This document shows, one piece after another, positions 7,630 to 14,529 of a DNA stretch of 14,610 nucleotides. The DNA is from DATADD01 sp036258675. Its GTDB lineage: Bacteria > Actinomycetota > CADDZG01 > WHSQ01. A program made the position numbers and the translations under genes. Position 1 is the first letter of the stretch, and the number at the start of each line of letters is the position of its first letter. The stretch is taken from contig DATADD010000020.1 in NCBI GenBank assembly GCA_036258675.1, positions 1 through 14,610 of the forward strand. Direction: 5' to 3'. The notes beneath the pieces were generated by a model. That model was given only the letters and a program-made list of their open reading frames with translations. It did not search any database and was not told the DNA's origin.

Positions 7630-10323
7630 CTACAACGGGGTCTCCGGCGCGAAGGTGGGCGCGCCGGCGATGTCGGTGAGTCGCGCCAGCATCCAGGCCG
7701 CGAGCGGGTCGTCGGGCGCGTCGAGGAGCGGGAACGTGCACAGGATCCCCGCGCCCGCCCCGTGCCGGAAGCCGGCCACCGCGGCCGCGGTCGAGTGGAT
7801 CCAACCGAGGTAGAGGCCCGCGAGCACGTCGGCGCGCCGCTCGGGGCGGTATCCCCGGAGGACGTGGCGCGGCGTCAGCCCGGCCCAGACGAGGTCGACC
7901 CACGGCTCGAGGGCGAGGCCACGCGTCAGCGCGGGACGAAGCCACGTCATCCCCTGGGCCCACTCGCCCTTCCACTTCGTGCCCTCCCGGGCCTGGAGCG
8001 CGACGCCGAGGCCGTCGGGCAGCGCGCCGTCGGAGGCCGCGACGACCACCGCGCGCCCCCCGCCCTCGACGTGGCGGGCGACGTCGCGGTCCCAGCGCGG
8101 CGCCACGAGCGCGGTCCCCGCAGCCGATGGCGCCGTCGCGGGGAACGCGAGCGCGACGAGGCGGTTGCGGTTGACCTCTGCGCCCCGCCGGTCGAGAAGG
8201 ACGAGGTCGATGTGGACGCGCGCGGGGACGTCGAGGCGAGGGACCGTCGCACGCAGCGGCTCCGCGGCCGACACGGCCGCGTCCTCGACCTCGACCTGGA
8301 GCTCTCCCCCGGCGCCGAGGGCGGGCGCCGACCACCCCACCCGCCACCGGCCGCCGGGGCGCGCGGAGAAGTGCGATACCGAGACGTGGACGGCGATCTC
8401 ATCCCCCGAGCAGAAGCGCAGGCGGCGGCGGCTCGGAAGGACGACGTCGGGCGCGTTCACGTGCCGCAGCACGTCGTGGAACACCTTTGGGTTGCGGGCC
8501 ATGTCGAGGAGGCCGTTGCACTCCCAGTGGCAATCGGTCAGCTCGGTGACGACGTAGCCGCTCAACGCCGCGTGGCGGCGCATGTCCTCGATCTCGTAGA
8601 CGAGCGCCTCGTGTTGGTGCCACTGGCTCGCGTCCACGAATCCTCGCCACGAGCCGAAGACCTCGTCGAGGTCCCACGCCTCGTAGCGGTCCCGCACGCC
8701 GCGCGGCCGCACGACGCCCTCGTCGAGCTGCTCCTGGACCCCCTCGACGACGAAATCGGCGTCGGTGTCCTCGTCGCCGGTGTCGAACCACCACGGCTCC
8801 TCGCCGTCGTCGCCGAGAAGGGCTCCTATGTCGGGCAGTCCCCAGTTGCCGAACTCCGAGACCACGAGAGGCTCGCCCCCCTCGTGCTCGGCGTCGCCGT
8901 GGGGGCTGAAGGTGCGCGCCGGGTCGCGCACCCATCCCTCGGTCCAGCGGGACCACTCGTCGCACTGGTCGGGGACGGCGCGGTAGAAGTGGAAGTCGTT
9001 GACGTCGCTGCGGACGTGGAAGTTCGGCTCGCACGGCGAGTTGTCCACGACGAGCCTGGTGGGGTCCATCTCCTTGACGCGCGCGAACGCGTCCCCGAGC
9101 CACATCCGGTGCTCGGCGCTGTCCGCGAGGTCGACCCCCCAGCTCTCGTTGACGATCGTCCACAGCGCGATCGAGGGGTGGTTGAAGTCGCGCTCGATCA
9201 TCCCGGCGAGCGTGTCGAGCGCGCGGCGCGCCGAGGCCTCCGTCAGGCGCCACGAGTTGGGCAGCTCCGACCACACGAGCATGCCGAGGCGGTCCGTCCA
9301 CGCGAGGTAGCGGGGGTCGGGCACCTTGATGTGGCACCGGAGCAGGTTCAGCCCGAGCTCGCGCGCGCGCTCGACCTGCCGTCGCAGGACGTCGTCGGAC
9401 GGCGGCGTGCAGATCGAGCCGAGGTAGTAGTCCTGGTCGAGGGCGCCGCGCACGTACAGGGGCCGTCCGTTCAACCACAACCGCCCGTCCCGCGCGGCGA
9501 GCGTGCGGAAGCCGAACGTGTCCCTCCACTCGTCCAGGGCCCGCCCGCCCGCATCGCGCAGCGCGACCGCGACCGAGTACAGACGGGGGGCGTCGACGTC
9601 CCACGGCTCCGCGTCGCCGACCCCGAGGTCGATGGTCGTCTCCGACGCGCCCGGGTCGAGGGCCTCGGCCGCGACGAAGTCGTCGGTGCCCGAGGGGGAC
9701 CGGATCGCGACCTCGAGGACGTCGCCCGGGTGCGCGGGCTCGGCCAGTCGCACGCGGACCCGCGCCCGGTGGCCGCCGACGTCGCCGTGGACGTGCATCC
9801 TCTCCACGCGCCTCGGATGCGAGGCCTCGAGGAACACGCTCTGCCATATGCCGCCGAGAGGTCCGTACCAGCTCTGCTTGCCGTGGGGCACCTCGGCGAA
9901 CGGATAGGCCCCGTTGGGGTCGTCCGGCCCGGGGTCGATCACGCGCATGCCGAGCGTGTTGCGCTCTTCGGCGCGCACGAGGCTCGTGACGTCGATCTCG
10001 AAGGGGAGATAGCCGCCCTCGTGGGTTCCGGCGAGGCGGCCGTTGACCCACACCGCGCAGGCGTAGTCGACCGCGCCGAAGCAGACCCGGATGGCGCGCC
10101 CTCGCCACGCGCGCGGGACGGCGAAGTCGCGCTCGTAGAAGGCTCCGCCCGACCACAGGCGGAGATCGTCGAACTGCGCCTGCCACGGGCCCGGGACCGC
10201 GATCGGGCGCGGCTCTCCGAGGGCCTCACCCGGCCGAGCCCAGATGACGAGGTCGTCGGCGAACGCGCCGTTCACGTCCGGCCAGAACCGCCAGGTGCCG
10301 TCGAGGCTCGAGCGCGCGCGCAA
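7630..10323 (-). CDS. Glycoside hydrolase family 2 protein, probable beta-galactosidase
   Basis: This 897-residue protein has the GH2 order: a sugar-binding jelly-roll domain (about 5-175; SLDGTWRFW, FYERDFAVP, VWVNGRLAGTHEGGYLPFEIDVT), an immunoglobulin-like domain (about 180-285), then the TIM barrel with FRTL, LRCHIKVPDPRYL and LVWSELPN. The acid/base is Glu393 in IVNESWG and the nucleophile is predicted as Glu490 in VVSEFGNWG. The C-terminal ~270 residues include a beta domain and a glutamine-amidotransferase-like region. There is no signal peptide, so it probably acts in the cytoplasm on imported substrate. The TTG start is the only candidate between an in-frame TAA (10360-10362) and the conserved N-terminus. 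Divergence from galK supports galactoside hydrolysis, but beta-glucuronidase or another GH2 specificity cannot be excluded. Confidence 0.9.
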   Translation of the reverse strand: MRARSSLDGTWRFWPDVNGAFADDLVIWARPGEALGEPRPIAVPGPWQAQFDDLRLWSGGAFYERDFAVPRAWRGRAIRVCFGAVDYACAVWVNGRLAGTHEGGYLPFEIDVTSLVRAEERNTLGMRVIDPGPDDPNGAYPFAEVPHGKQSWYGPLGGIWQSVFLEASHPRRVERMHVHGDVGGHRARVRVRLAEPAHPGDVLEVAIRSPSGTDDFVAAEALDPGASETTIDLGVGDAEPWDVDAPRLYSVAVALRDAGGRALDEWRDTFGFRTLAARDGRLWLNGRPLYVRGALDQDYYLGSICTPPSDDVLRRQVERARELGLNLLRCHIKVPDPRYLAWTDRLGMLVWSELPNSWRLTEASARRALDTLAGMIERDFNHPSIALWTIVNESWGVDLADSAEHRMWLGDAFARVKEMDPTRLVVDNSPCEPNFHVRSDVNDFHFYRAVPDQCDEWSRWTEGWVRDPARTFSPHGDAEHEGGEPLVVSEFGNWGLPDIGALLGDDGEEPWWFDTGDEDTDADFVVEGVQEQLDEGVVRPRGVRDRYEAWDLDEVFGSWRGFVDASQWHQHEALVYEIEDMRRHAALSGYVVTELTDCHWECNGLLDMARNPKVFHDVLRHVNAPDVVLPSRRRLRFCSGDEIAVHVSVSHFSARPGGRWRVGWSAPALGAGGELQVEVEDAAVSAAEPLRATVPRLDVPARVHIDLVLLDRRGAEVNRNRLVALAFPATAPSAAGTALVAPRWDRDVARHVEGGGRAVVVAASDGALPDGLGVALQAREGTKWKGEWAQGMTWLRPALTRGLALEPWVDLVWAGLTPRHVLRGYRPERRADVLAGLYLGWIHSTAAAVAGFRHGAGAGILCTFPLLDAPDDPLAAWMLARLTDIAGAPTFAPETPL

Positions 10324-10332
10324 GGGGGGCGG

Positions 10333-10338
10333 AGCATA
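10333..10338 (-). promoter_or_regulatory. Candidate -10 hexamer for the GH2 gene
   Basis: The minus strand reads TATGCT nine bases before the TTG start, with no Shine-Dalgarno sequence between them. It fits TANNNT. No recognisable -35 was found at 17-19 bp spacing. Confidence 0.3.
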
Positions 10339-10340
10339 AA

Positions 10341-10367
10341 GGCGCGGGCCGCGCCGGTGTTAGACAC
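10341..10367. promoter_or_regulatory. Palindromes between the divergent GH2 and galK genes, candidate operator
   Basis: Within the 50-bp divergent spacer, GGCGCGG-G-CCGCGCC (10341-10355) is a perfect inverted repeat with 7-bp arms. GTGT-TAG-ACAC (10357-10367) is a second one that overlaps the putative galK -10. A shared repressor site is plausible. No regulator gene is present in the window. Confidence 0.35.
10361..10366 (+). promoter_or_regulatory. galK: Candidate -10 hexamer for galK (leaderless)
   Basis: TAGACA lies seven bases upstream of the galK ATG, where the -10 of a leaderless transcript would sit. No Shine-Dalgarno sequence is visible. The final base differs from the TANNNT pattern. 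Confidence 0.3.
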
Positions 10368-10373
10368 ACGTCC

Positions 10374-11519
10374 ATGGATCCCGGCGACTACTCACCCCGC
10401 GGCGAAGCGCGCGTCCCCCCCGAGCTGCGCGCCGCCGCCCCTGCGGGGATCGCCGCGCGCGCCCCCGGCCGAGCCAACCTGATCGGCGAGCACACCGACT
10501 ACAACGAGGGCTTCGTCCTGCCCGTGGCGCTCGAGCTCGCGACGTTCGCCCTCGGCCGCAGGGGCGGCGCCGATATCCGGCTGCGCTCCCTCCAGGAGCC
10601 CGGCGAGGTGGTAGTGGACGCGTCCACCGGCCGGGGCCCGGACGAGGGCTGGGGCCGCTACGCGCGCGCGGTCGTGCGCGCGCTGCTGGAGGCGGGGGTC
10701 GAGGTGAAGGGCTTCCACGGCGCCGTGCACTCCGAGGTGCCCGCCGGCTCGGGGCTGTCGTCCTCGGCCGCGCTCGAGGTGGCGGTCGCGCTCGCGGTCT
10801 CGGCCGACCCTCCCGGGCCCGTCGCCCTCGCCGAGCTGTGCCGGCGCGCCGAGAACCTCTACGTCGGCGTCGAGACGGGGATCATGGACCAGCTCGCGTC
10901 CGCGGGCGGGCGCGCGGGCCACGCCCTGCTGATCGATTGCCGCACGAACTCCGTCGAGCGCGTGCCCGTGCCCGACGGCGTTGCGGTCGTGGTGATCGAC
11001 TCGACGGTGCGACGCGGCCTCGACGACAGCGCCTACAACGAGAGGCGCGCTCAGTGCGGCGAGGCGGCGCGCGTCCTCGGCGTGGCGTCGCTGCGGGACG
11101 CGACCGCGCGCGACCTCGGGCGTCTGGGCAGAGACGACGACGTCCTGTTCCGGCGGGCCCGCCACGTCGTCACGGAGAACGAGCGCGTTCGGGCCGTCGT
11201 CGACGCGCTGGGCGCGGGGCGGCTCGACGCGATCGGCGAGCTGTTCCGCGCCTCCCATACGAGCCTCGCCGAGGACTACGAGGTGTCGGTCCCCGAGCTC
11301 GACGAGCTCGCACGGGCGGCGTGGGCCACCCCGGGCGTGATAGGGGCCCGTCTCACGGGGGCCGGGTTCGGGGGCTGCACGGTCAACCTCGTCGACGCGC
11401 GCGCGGCCGAAGACGTCGCCGCGGAGATCGCGGAGCGCTACGAGCGCGCCACGTCCCTGCGCGCGCGCTGGTGGGTGTCGACCGCGGCCGATGGCGCGTG
11501 GGTCGCGCCGGTGCCGTGA
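10374..11519 (+). CDS. galK: Galactokinase
   Basis: GalK phosphorylates alpha-D-galactose with ATP to galactose-1-phosphate, the first committed Leloir step. The 381-residue protein has all GHMP-kinase motifs: the galactokinase signature PGRANLIGEHTDYNEGF (31-47), the ATP-binding loop PAGSGLSSSAALE (about 123-135), ETGIMDQLAS with catalytic Asp172, and motif 3 GARLTGAGFGGCTVNL (about 323-338). Length matches bacterial GalK. ATG 10374 fits the family N-terminus. It is divergent from the GH2 gene, which would generate galactose. No galT or galE lies in the window. Sequence cannot rule out acceptance of related sugars, but galactokinase is the best call. Confidence 0.94.
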   Translation: MDPGDYSPRGEARVPPELRAAAPAGIAARAPGRANLIGEHTDYNEGFVLPVALELATFALGRRGGADIRLRSLQEPGEVVVDASTGRGPDEGWGRYARAVVRALLEAGVEVKGFHGAVHSEVPAGSGLSSSAALEVAVALAVSADPPGPVALAELCRRAENLYVGVETGIMDQLASAGGRAGHALLIDCRTNSVERVPVPDGVAVVVIDSTVRRGLDDSAYNERRAQCGEAARVLGVASLRDATARDLGRLGRDDDVLFRRARHVVTENERVRAVVDALGAGRLDAIGELFRASHTSLAEDYEVSVPELDELARAAWATPGVIGARLTGAGFGGCTVNLVDARAAEDVAAEIAERYERATSLRARWWVSTAADGAWVAPVP

Positions 11520-11547
11520 GCGAAACGGAGCGCCCGGGGCCCGGTGA

Positions 11548-11553
11548 TAACCT
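11548..11553 (+). promoter_or_regulatory. Candidate -10 hexamer for the zinc-ribbon/RNase HI unit (leaderless)
   Basis: TAACCT is followed after six bases by the GTG start at 11560, the spacing expected of leaderless actinobacterial mRNA. There is no Shine-Dalgarno sequence. It suggests a promoter separate from galK. Confidence 0.45.
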
Positions 11554-11559
11554 GCGCGC

Positions 11560-12291
11560 GTGGTCCGCGACGTCGAGCTCTCCACCCTGACGCGTCTGCT
11601 GGACCTCCAGGCCGAGGACTCCGCGGTCCGCCTGCTGCAGCACCGACGCGACGCGCTCCCGGAGGCGCGCCGGCTCGCCGAGCTCGACGCGCAGCTCGCC
11701 GAGCTCGAGTCCGACATCGCCATCGCGACGAGCCAGAGCGACGACGCGCAGCGAGAGCAAGCGCGCATCGAAGGCGAGATCGGCCTCGCCGACCAGAAGA
11801 TCGCGCGCGAGGAGAAGCGGTTGTTCTCCGGTGCCGTCGCCAACCCGAAGGAGCTGGGCGCCCTCCAGGCCGAGGTCGCCATGCTCAAGAGGAGCCGCAG
11901 CACCAAGGAGGACGAGCTGCTCGAGGTCATGGTGCGGCGGGAGCAGACCGACGAGACCCTCGCCAAGCTGCGAGCCGAACGAGACGCGGTCGCCGCCGAG
12001 GCCGCGCGGGTGGGCGAGCGCGTGCGCGCCGAGACCGGCTCCATCGACGCCGAGATGGCGCGCCGCTCCGCGGCCGGCGCCGCGATCAGAGAGGAGATCC
12101 CGGCCGACCTCCTGTCGCTGTACGACTCCATCCGGGCGAGCAAGAACGGTGTCGGGGCGGCCGCCCTCGTCGGGGGGACATGCCAGGGCTGCCATACGCA
12201 GCTGCCCGCGCGCGAGGTCGAGAGGATGCGCGCCGAGGGCGGCCTGCAGCGGTGCGACAACTGCCGCCGCATCCTCGTGGTGCGCGCGTAG
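11560..12291 (+). CDS. C4-type zinc-ribbon coiled-coil protein (CT398/Rv2229c-like)
   Basis: This 243-residue protein has a long alpha-helical coiled coil at about 10-180, rich in Glu, Ala, Arg and Leu. The coil contains the conserved hinge LFSGAVANPKELGALQ at about 88-103, which is characteristic of this family. A C-terminal zinc ribbon follows, with Cys208-x2-Cys211 (CQGC) and Cys232-x2-Cys235 (CDNC). Function is not established; CT398-family proteins are thought to be nucleic-acid or protein adaptors. The gene directly precedes an RNase HI gene, the same order as Rv2229c-Rv2228c in mycobacteria. The GTG start follows TAACCT by six bases, arguing for leaderless translation. All four zinc ligands are intact. 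Confidence 0.9.
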   Translation: MVRDVELSTLTRLLDLQAEDSAVRLLQHRRDALPEARRLAELDAQLAELESDIAIATSQSDDAQREQARIEGEIGLADQKIAREEKRLFSGAVANPKELGALQAEVAMLKRSRSTKEDELLEVMVRREQTDETLAKLRAERDAVAAEAARVGERVRAETGSIDAEMARRSAAGAAIREEIPADLLSLYDSIRASKNGVGAAALVGGTCQGCHTQLPAREVERMRAEGGLQRCDNCRRILVVRA

Positions 12292-12295
12292 TCGC

Positions 12296-12739
12296 GTGCG
12301 CGCTCGGTTGCATACGGACGGGGGCGCGCGCGGCAATCCGGGGCCGGCCGGCATCGGCGTGGTGCTCGAGAGCGAGTCGGGCGAGGTAATGGCCGAGATC
12401 GCGCGCGGCATCGGGGTGACGACGAACAACGTCGCCGAGTACACCGCTCTGATCGCCGGCCTCGAGCTCGCCCTGGAGAAGGGCGTCAGCGATCTCGACG
12501 TGCGGGTCGACTCCGAGCTCGTGGCCCAGCAGGTGCGCGGGCGGTGGAAGATCCGCAACGACCGCCTGCGGGCGCTCGCGGTGCGGGCGCGCGCGCTGCT
12601 GGGACGGTTCGCGTCGGCCGACATCGCGCACGTGCCGCGCGCGCTCAACGCGGGCGCCGACGCGCTCGCCAACCAGGGGATGGACGCGGCCGAGCTCGAG
12701 GCCGACACCGACCTCGGTCAGACGTCTCTGTACGAGTAG
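12296..12739 (+). CDS. RNase HI family protein (reverse-transcriptase-like RNase H)
   Basis: This 147-residue stand-alone RNase H domain should cleave RNA in RNA-DNA hybrids. The acidic catalytic residues are present: Asp8 in HTDGGARGNPGPAG, Glu48 in TTNNVAEYTAL, Asp72 in VRVDSELV, and Asp122 in NAGADALAN. It is the short actinobacterial type; mycobacterial Rv2228c has the same domain fused to a CobC-like phosphatase, which is absent here. The GTG start at 12296, four bases after the preceding stop, places the TDGG motif at the usual distance. No good Shine-Dalgarno sequence lies between, so it is probably translationally coupled to the zinc-ribbon gene. Confidence 0.92.
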   Translation: MRARLHTDGGARGNPGPAGIGVVLESESGEVMAEIARGIGVTTNNVAEYTALIAGLELALEKGVSDLDVRVDSELVAQQVRGRWKIRNDRLRALAVRARALLGRFASADIAHVPRALNAGADALANQGMDAAELEADTDLGQTSLYE

Positions 12740-12743
12740 AGCC

Positions 12744-13259
12744 GTGCTCCTGTGGCACATGGGCACGGCCGCGGTGCTGACCTACGTCACGTTGGGCCGC
12801 CGCAGGATCGACTACCGCTTCGTGCTGCTCGGGGCCGTGCTTCCCGACCTCGTCGACGGGGTCCTGGGCCTGCTGGTGTTCGAGGGCGACTCGACGCGCT
12901 GGGTCGCCCACACCCTCCTCGGCGCGACCGTGGTGGCCGTGGTCATCCTGGTCGCGTTCCGCGGCGAGCGCAGGCTCGCGCTGTTCGGGATCGCGGTCGG
13001 GTGGCTGCTGCACCTCGTCGCCGACGGCATGTGGAACGCGCCCTTCACGTTCCTGTGGCCTGCGTTCTCGGGGCGCTTCTCGACGTCGCCGCGCGAGCCC
13101 TACAGCTGGGACCTCCTGCGGGACCCCCTCGCGCACGCCTCGACGTGGACGGCGGAGCTCGCGGGGGCAGCCGCGCTGGCGTGGTTCTTCGTGGCGTTCC
13201 GCCTCGGCGACCGCGACCGGCGCGCCGCGTTCCTGCGAGACGGCCGTCTGAGGCCGTGA
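12744..13259 (+). CDS. Membrane-bound metal-dependent hydrolase-like protein (YdjM/DUF457 type)
   Basis: This is a 171-residue multi-spanning membrane protein. It has hydrophobic segments at about 26-46, 55-73, 78-94 and 136-153, with GAVLPDLVDG (30-39), a His56 in AHTLLG, and LLHLVADGMW (88-97) containing His90 and Asp94. That Asp/His pattern resembles the YdjM-like PF04307 family of inner-membrane putative metal-dependent hydrolases. Substrate and role are unknown. GTG 12744 follows the RNase HI stop by four bases, so it probably belongs to the same transcript. An ATG five codons later is a possible alternative start. Family call is by motif resemblance only. Confidence 0.65.
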   Translation: MLLWHMGTAAVLTYVTLGRRRIDYRFVLLGAVLPDLVDGVLGLLVFEGDSTRWVAHTLLGATVVAVVILVAFRGERRLALFGIAVGWLLHLVADGMWNAPFTFLWPAFSGRFSTSPREPYSWDLLRDPLAHASTWTAELAGAAALAWFFVAFRLGDRDRRAAFLRDGRLRP

Positions 13260-13264
13260 GGCGG

Positions 13265-13270
13265 TAGGGT
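13265..13270 (+). promoter_or_regulatory. Candidate -10 hexamer upstream of the cobalamin riboswitch
   Basis: TAGGGT fits TANNNT and lies just before the riboswitch aptamer. A start of transcription near 13277 would include the whole aptamer. No -35 is recognisable, since the upstream bases are the end of the preceding gene. Confidence 0.35.
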
Positions 13271-13278
13271 GAGCGGCG

Positions 13279-13376
13279 TACGGAACCTGTGCGCCGCGCG
13301 GGGGGAAGCCGGTCGAAATCCGGCGCTGTCCCGCAACTGTAGGCCCGCCGGCCGGCGGGCGAGCCAGGATGCCCCG
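13279..13376 (+). ncRNA. Cobalamin (AdoCbl-type) riboswitch aptamer
   Basis: The conserved core is present in order: GGGAAGCCGGT (13303-13313), AATCCGGCGCTGTCCCGCA then ACTGTA (about 13318-13341), a GC-rich variable stem (GCCCGCCGGCCGGCGGGC, about 13343-13360), and the B12 box GAGCCAGGATGCC (13361-13373). These are the RF00174 signature blocks. The element lies 125 bp upstream of, and in the same orientation as, a secreted-protein gene, so B12 should repress that gene. Exact aptamer ends are approximate. Confidence 0.93.
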
Positions 13377-13394
13377 GCGGCGTAGGGCTCATCG

Positions 13395-13492
13395 CCCTTC
13401 GAGGCAAAGGGACGGAGCCGCGAACGAAGTTCGCCCCCCGGCTCGCGACTCGAGGGCACGACGTGCCCGGCGGTCGACCGGGCGGAAGGGGG
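13395..13492 (+). promoter_or_regulatory. Riboswitch expression platform with alternative hairpins and ribosome binding site
   Basis: After the B12 box, CCCTT (13395-13399) pairs with AAGGG (13407-13411), and CGAAC pairs with GTTCG (13421-13433). GGGCAC (13454-13459) pairs with GTGCCC (13463-13468). CCCGG (13466-13470) can instead pair with CCGGG (13478-13482); it shares bases 13466-13468 with the previous stem, so the two exclude each other. The ribosome binding site GGAAGGGGG (13484-13492) could also be sequestered by the C-run at 13434-13439. Control of translation is therefore likely. The pairings are seen; the switching is inferred. Confidence 0.5.
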
Positions 13493-13497
13493 TAGAC

Positions 13498-14529
13498 GTG
13501 GTTCCGAGAACCCAACGCGCGGTGGTCGCCGCGGTCGCGGCCGCGGTCGTCGTCGCCGGCGTGCCGGGGGCGAGCGCGCGCCCGAGCGCCACGAGACGCG
13601 CCCGCCTCGGGGTGCGATACGTGGTCTCCGCCCAGGGAGCGGAGGGCGCGATCAGGGGCGGCTTCTCCAAGCTCGGCTCGACCGCCGACGCCGTGGTCGC
13701 GTTCGTCGCGGCGCGGCGCGCGCCGGTGGCGTTGCGCGGGGCGCTCCGCTATCTCCGGGAGCGCTACGCGCGCATCGACACCACGGGCCTGAGGGCGAAG
13801 CTCGTCCTCGCCCTCGTCGCCGCGGGCAGGGACCCGACCTCGTTCGCGGGTCGGGACTGGGTCGCCGCGATCGAGGGGAGCGAGCTGCCCTCGGGACGCT
13901 TCGGCACCGACGCGCCCGTGTTCGAGCACGCCCTCGCCCTGCTCGCGCTGGCCGCGGCCGGGGCGACCCCGTCGGCGAACGCGGTCTCGTGGCTCGTCGA
14001 CGCCCAGTGCCCCGACGGAGGCTGGCAGTACGACCGCCCGCACGCCTCCGGCGAGGACGACCACTGCCAGGGCAACGTCGACACCGACTTCTATCGCTCC
14101 GAGGCCGACGCCACGAGCCTCGCGGTGCAGGCCCTCGAGGCGTTGGCGTCCCCGCCCGTTCCCGCGGCCGATCCCTTCGACTTCTTCCCGCTCGTGCGGG
14201 ATCCCGTCAAGCGGGGATGGGGCTACACCCAGACCTTCCCCCTCACCAACGCGAACTCCACGGCTCTCGTGCTCCAGGCGTACGCGGCCGCGGGCGTGGC
14301 TCCGCCGCGCCGGGGGGTGCGCGCGCTCGAACGCCTCCAGCACCGGCTGTGCGGCCCCGACGGGGGCGCGTTCGCGTACTCGTGGGAGTCGGTCGACGGC
14401 CGCTACCGCAGGACCGCCCCCGACGTGGGGGCGACGATCGGCGCGATCCCGGCCCTGCTCGGCAAGCCGCTGCCGCTCGCGCCCGCGGACGTGAGCAAGC
14501 GCGCGCCCACCGCCCCCGCCTGCGCCTAG
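13498..14529 (+). CDS. Secreted alpha/alpha-barrel (prenyltransferase/squalene-cyclase repeat) protein, B12-regulated; possible cobalamin-binding protein
   Basis: This 343-residue exported protein has a signal peptide at residues 1-27 (VPGASA end, cleavage after Ala27). The rest is a series of helical hairpins with GGW-type turns. These include AQCPDGGWQYD (Cys171, GGW 174-176) and CGPDGGAFAYSW (Cys285), with ALALLALAAAG and TSLAVQALEAL inner-helix repeats. This is the fold of terpene cyclases and of the N-terminal domain of transcobalamin/intrinsic factor. No squalene-cyclase DxDD acid motif is seen, so it is probably a binding protein and not an enzyme. Four cysteines (171, 190, 285 and one near the end) could form disulfides. 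GTG 13498 was chosen because GGAAGGGGG lies just upstream and the signal peptide then starts correctly. A cobalamin riboswitch precedes it, and its stop overlaps the next gene. Confidence 0.8.
   Translation: MVPRTQRAVVAAVAAAVVVAGVPGASARPSATRRARLGVRYVVSAQGAEGAIRGGFSKLGSTADAVVAFVAARRAPVALRGALRYLRERYARIDTTGLRAKLVLALVAAGRDPTSFAGRDWVAAIEGSELPSGRFGTDAPVFEHALALLALAAAGATPSANAVSWLVDAQCPDGGWQYDRPHASGEDDHCQGNVDTDFYRSEADATSLAVQALEALASPPVPAADPFDFFPLVRDPVKRGWGYTQTFPLTNANSTALVLQAYAAAGVAPPRRGVRALERLQHRLCGPDGGAFAYSWESVDGRYRRTAPDVGATIGAIPALLGKPLPLAPADVSKRAPTAPACA

Noticed and set aside
10335..10337. ATG on the minus strand as the GH2 start
   Set aside because: It is out of frame with the GH2 protein (14 bases from the TTG start), so it cannot initiate that protein.
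7762..10482. 906-codon open frame on the plus strand
   Set aside because: It is the antisense shadow of the GH2 gene, with low-complexity Arg/Val/Asp composition and no motifs. It also runs into galK in another frame.
13498..14529. Squalene-hopene cyclase or prenyltransferase enzyme
   Set aside because: The protein is secreted, only 343 residues, lacks a visible DxDD motif and is controlled by a B12 riboswitch, so only the fold similarity is accepted.
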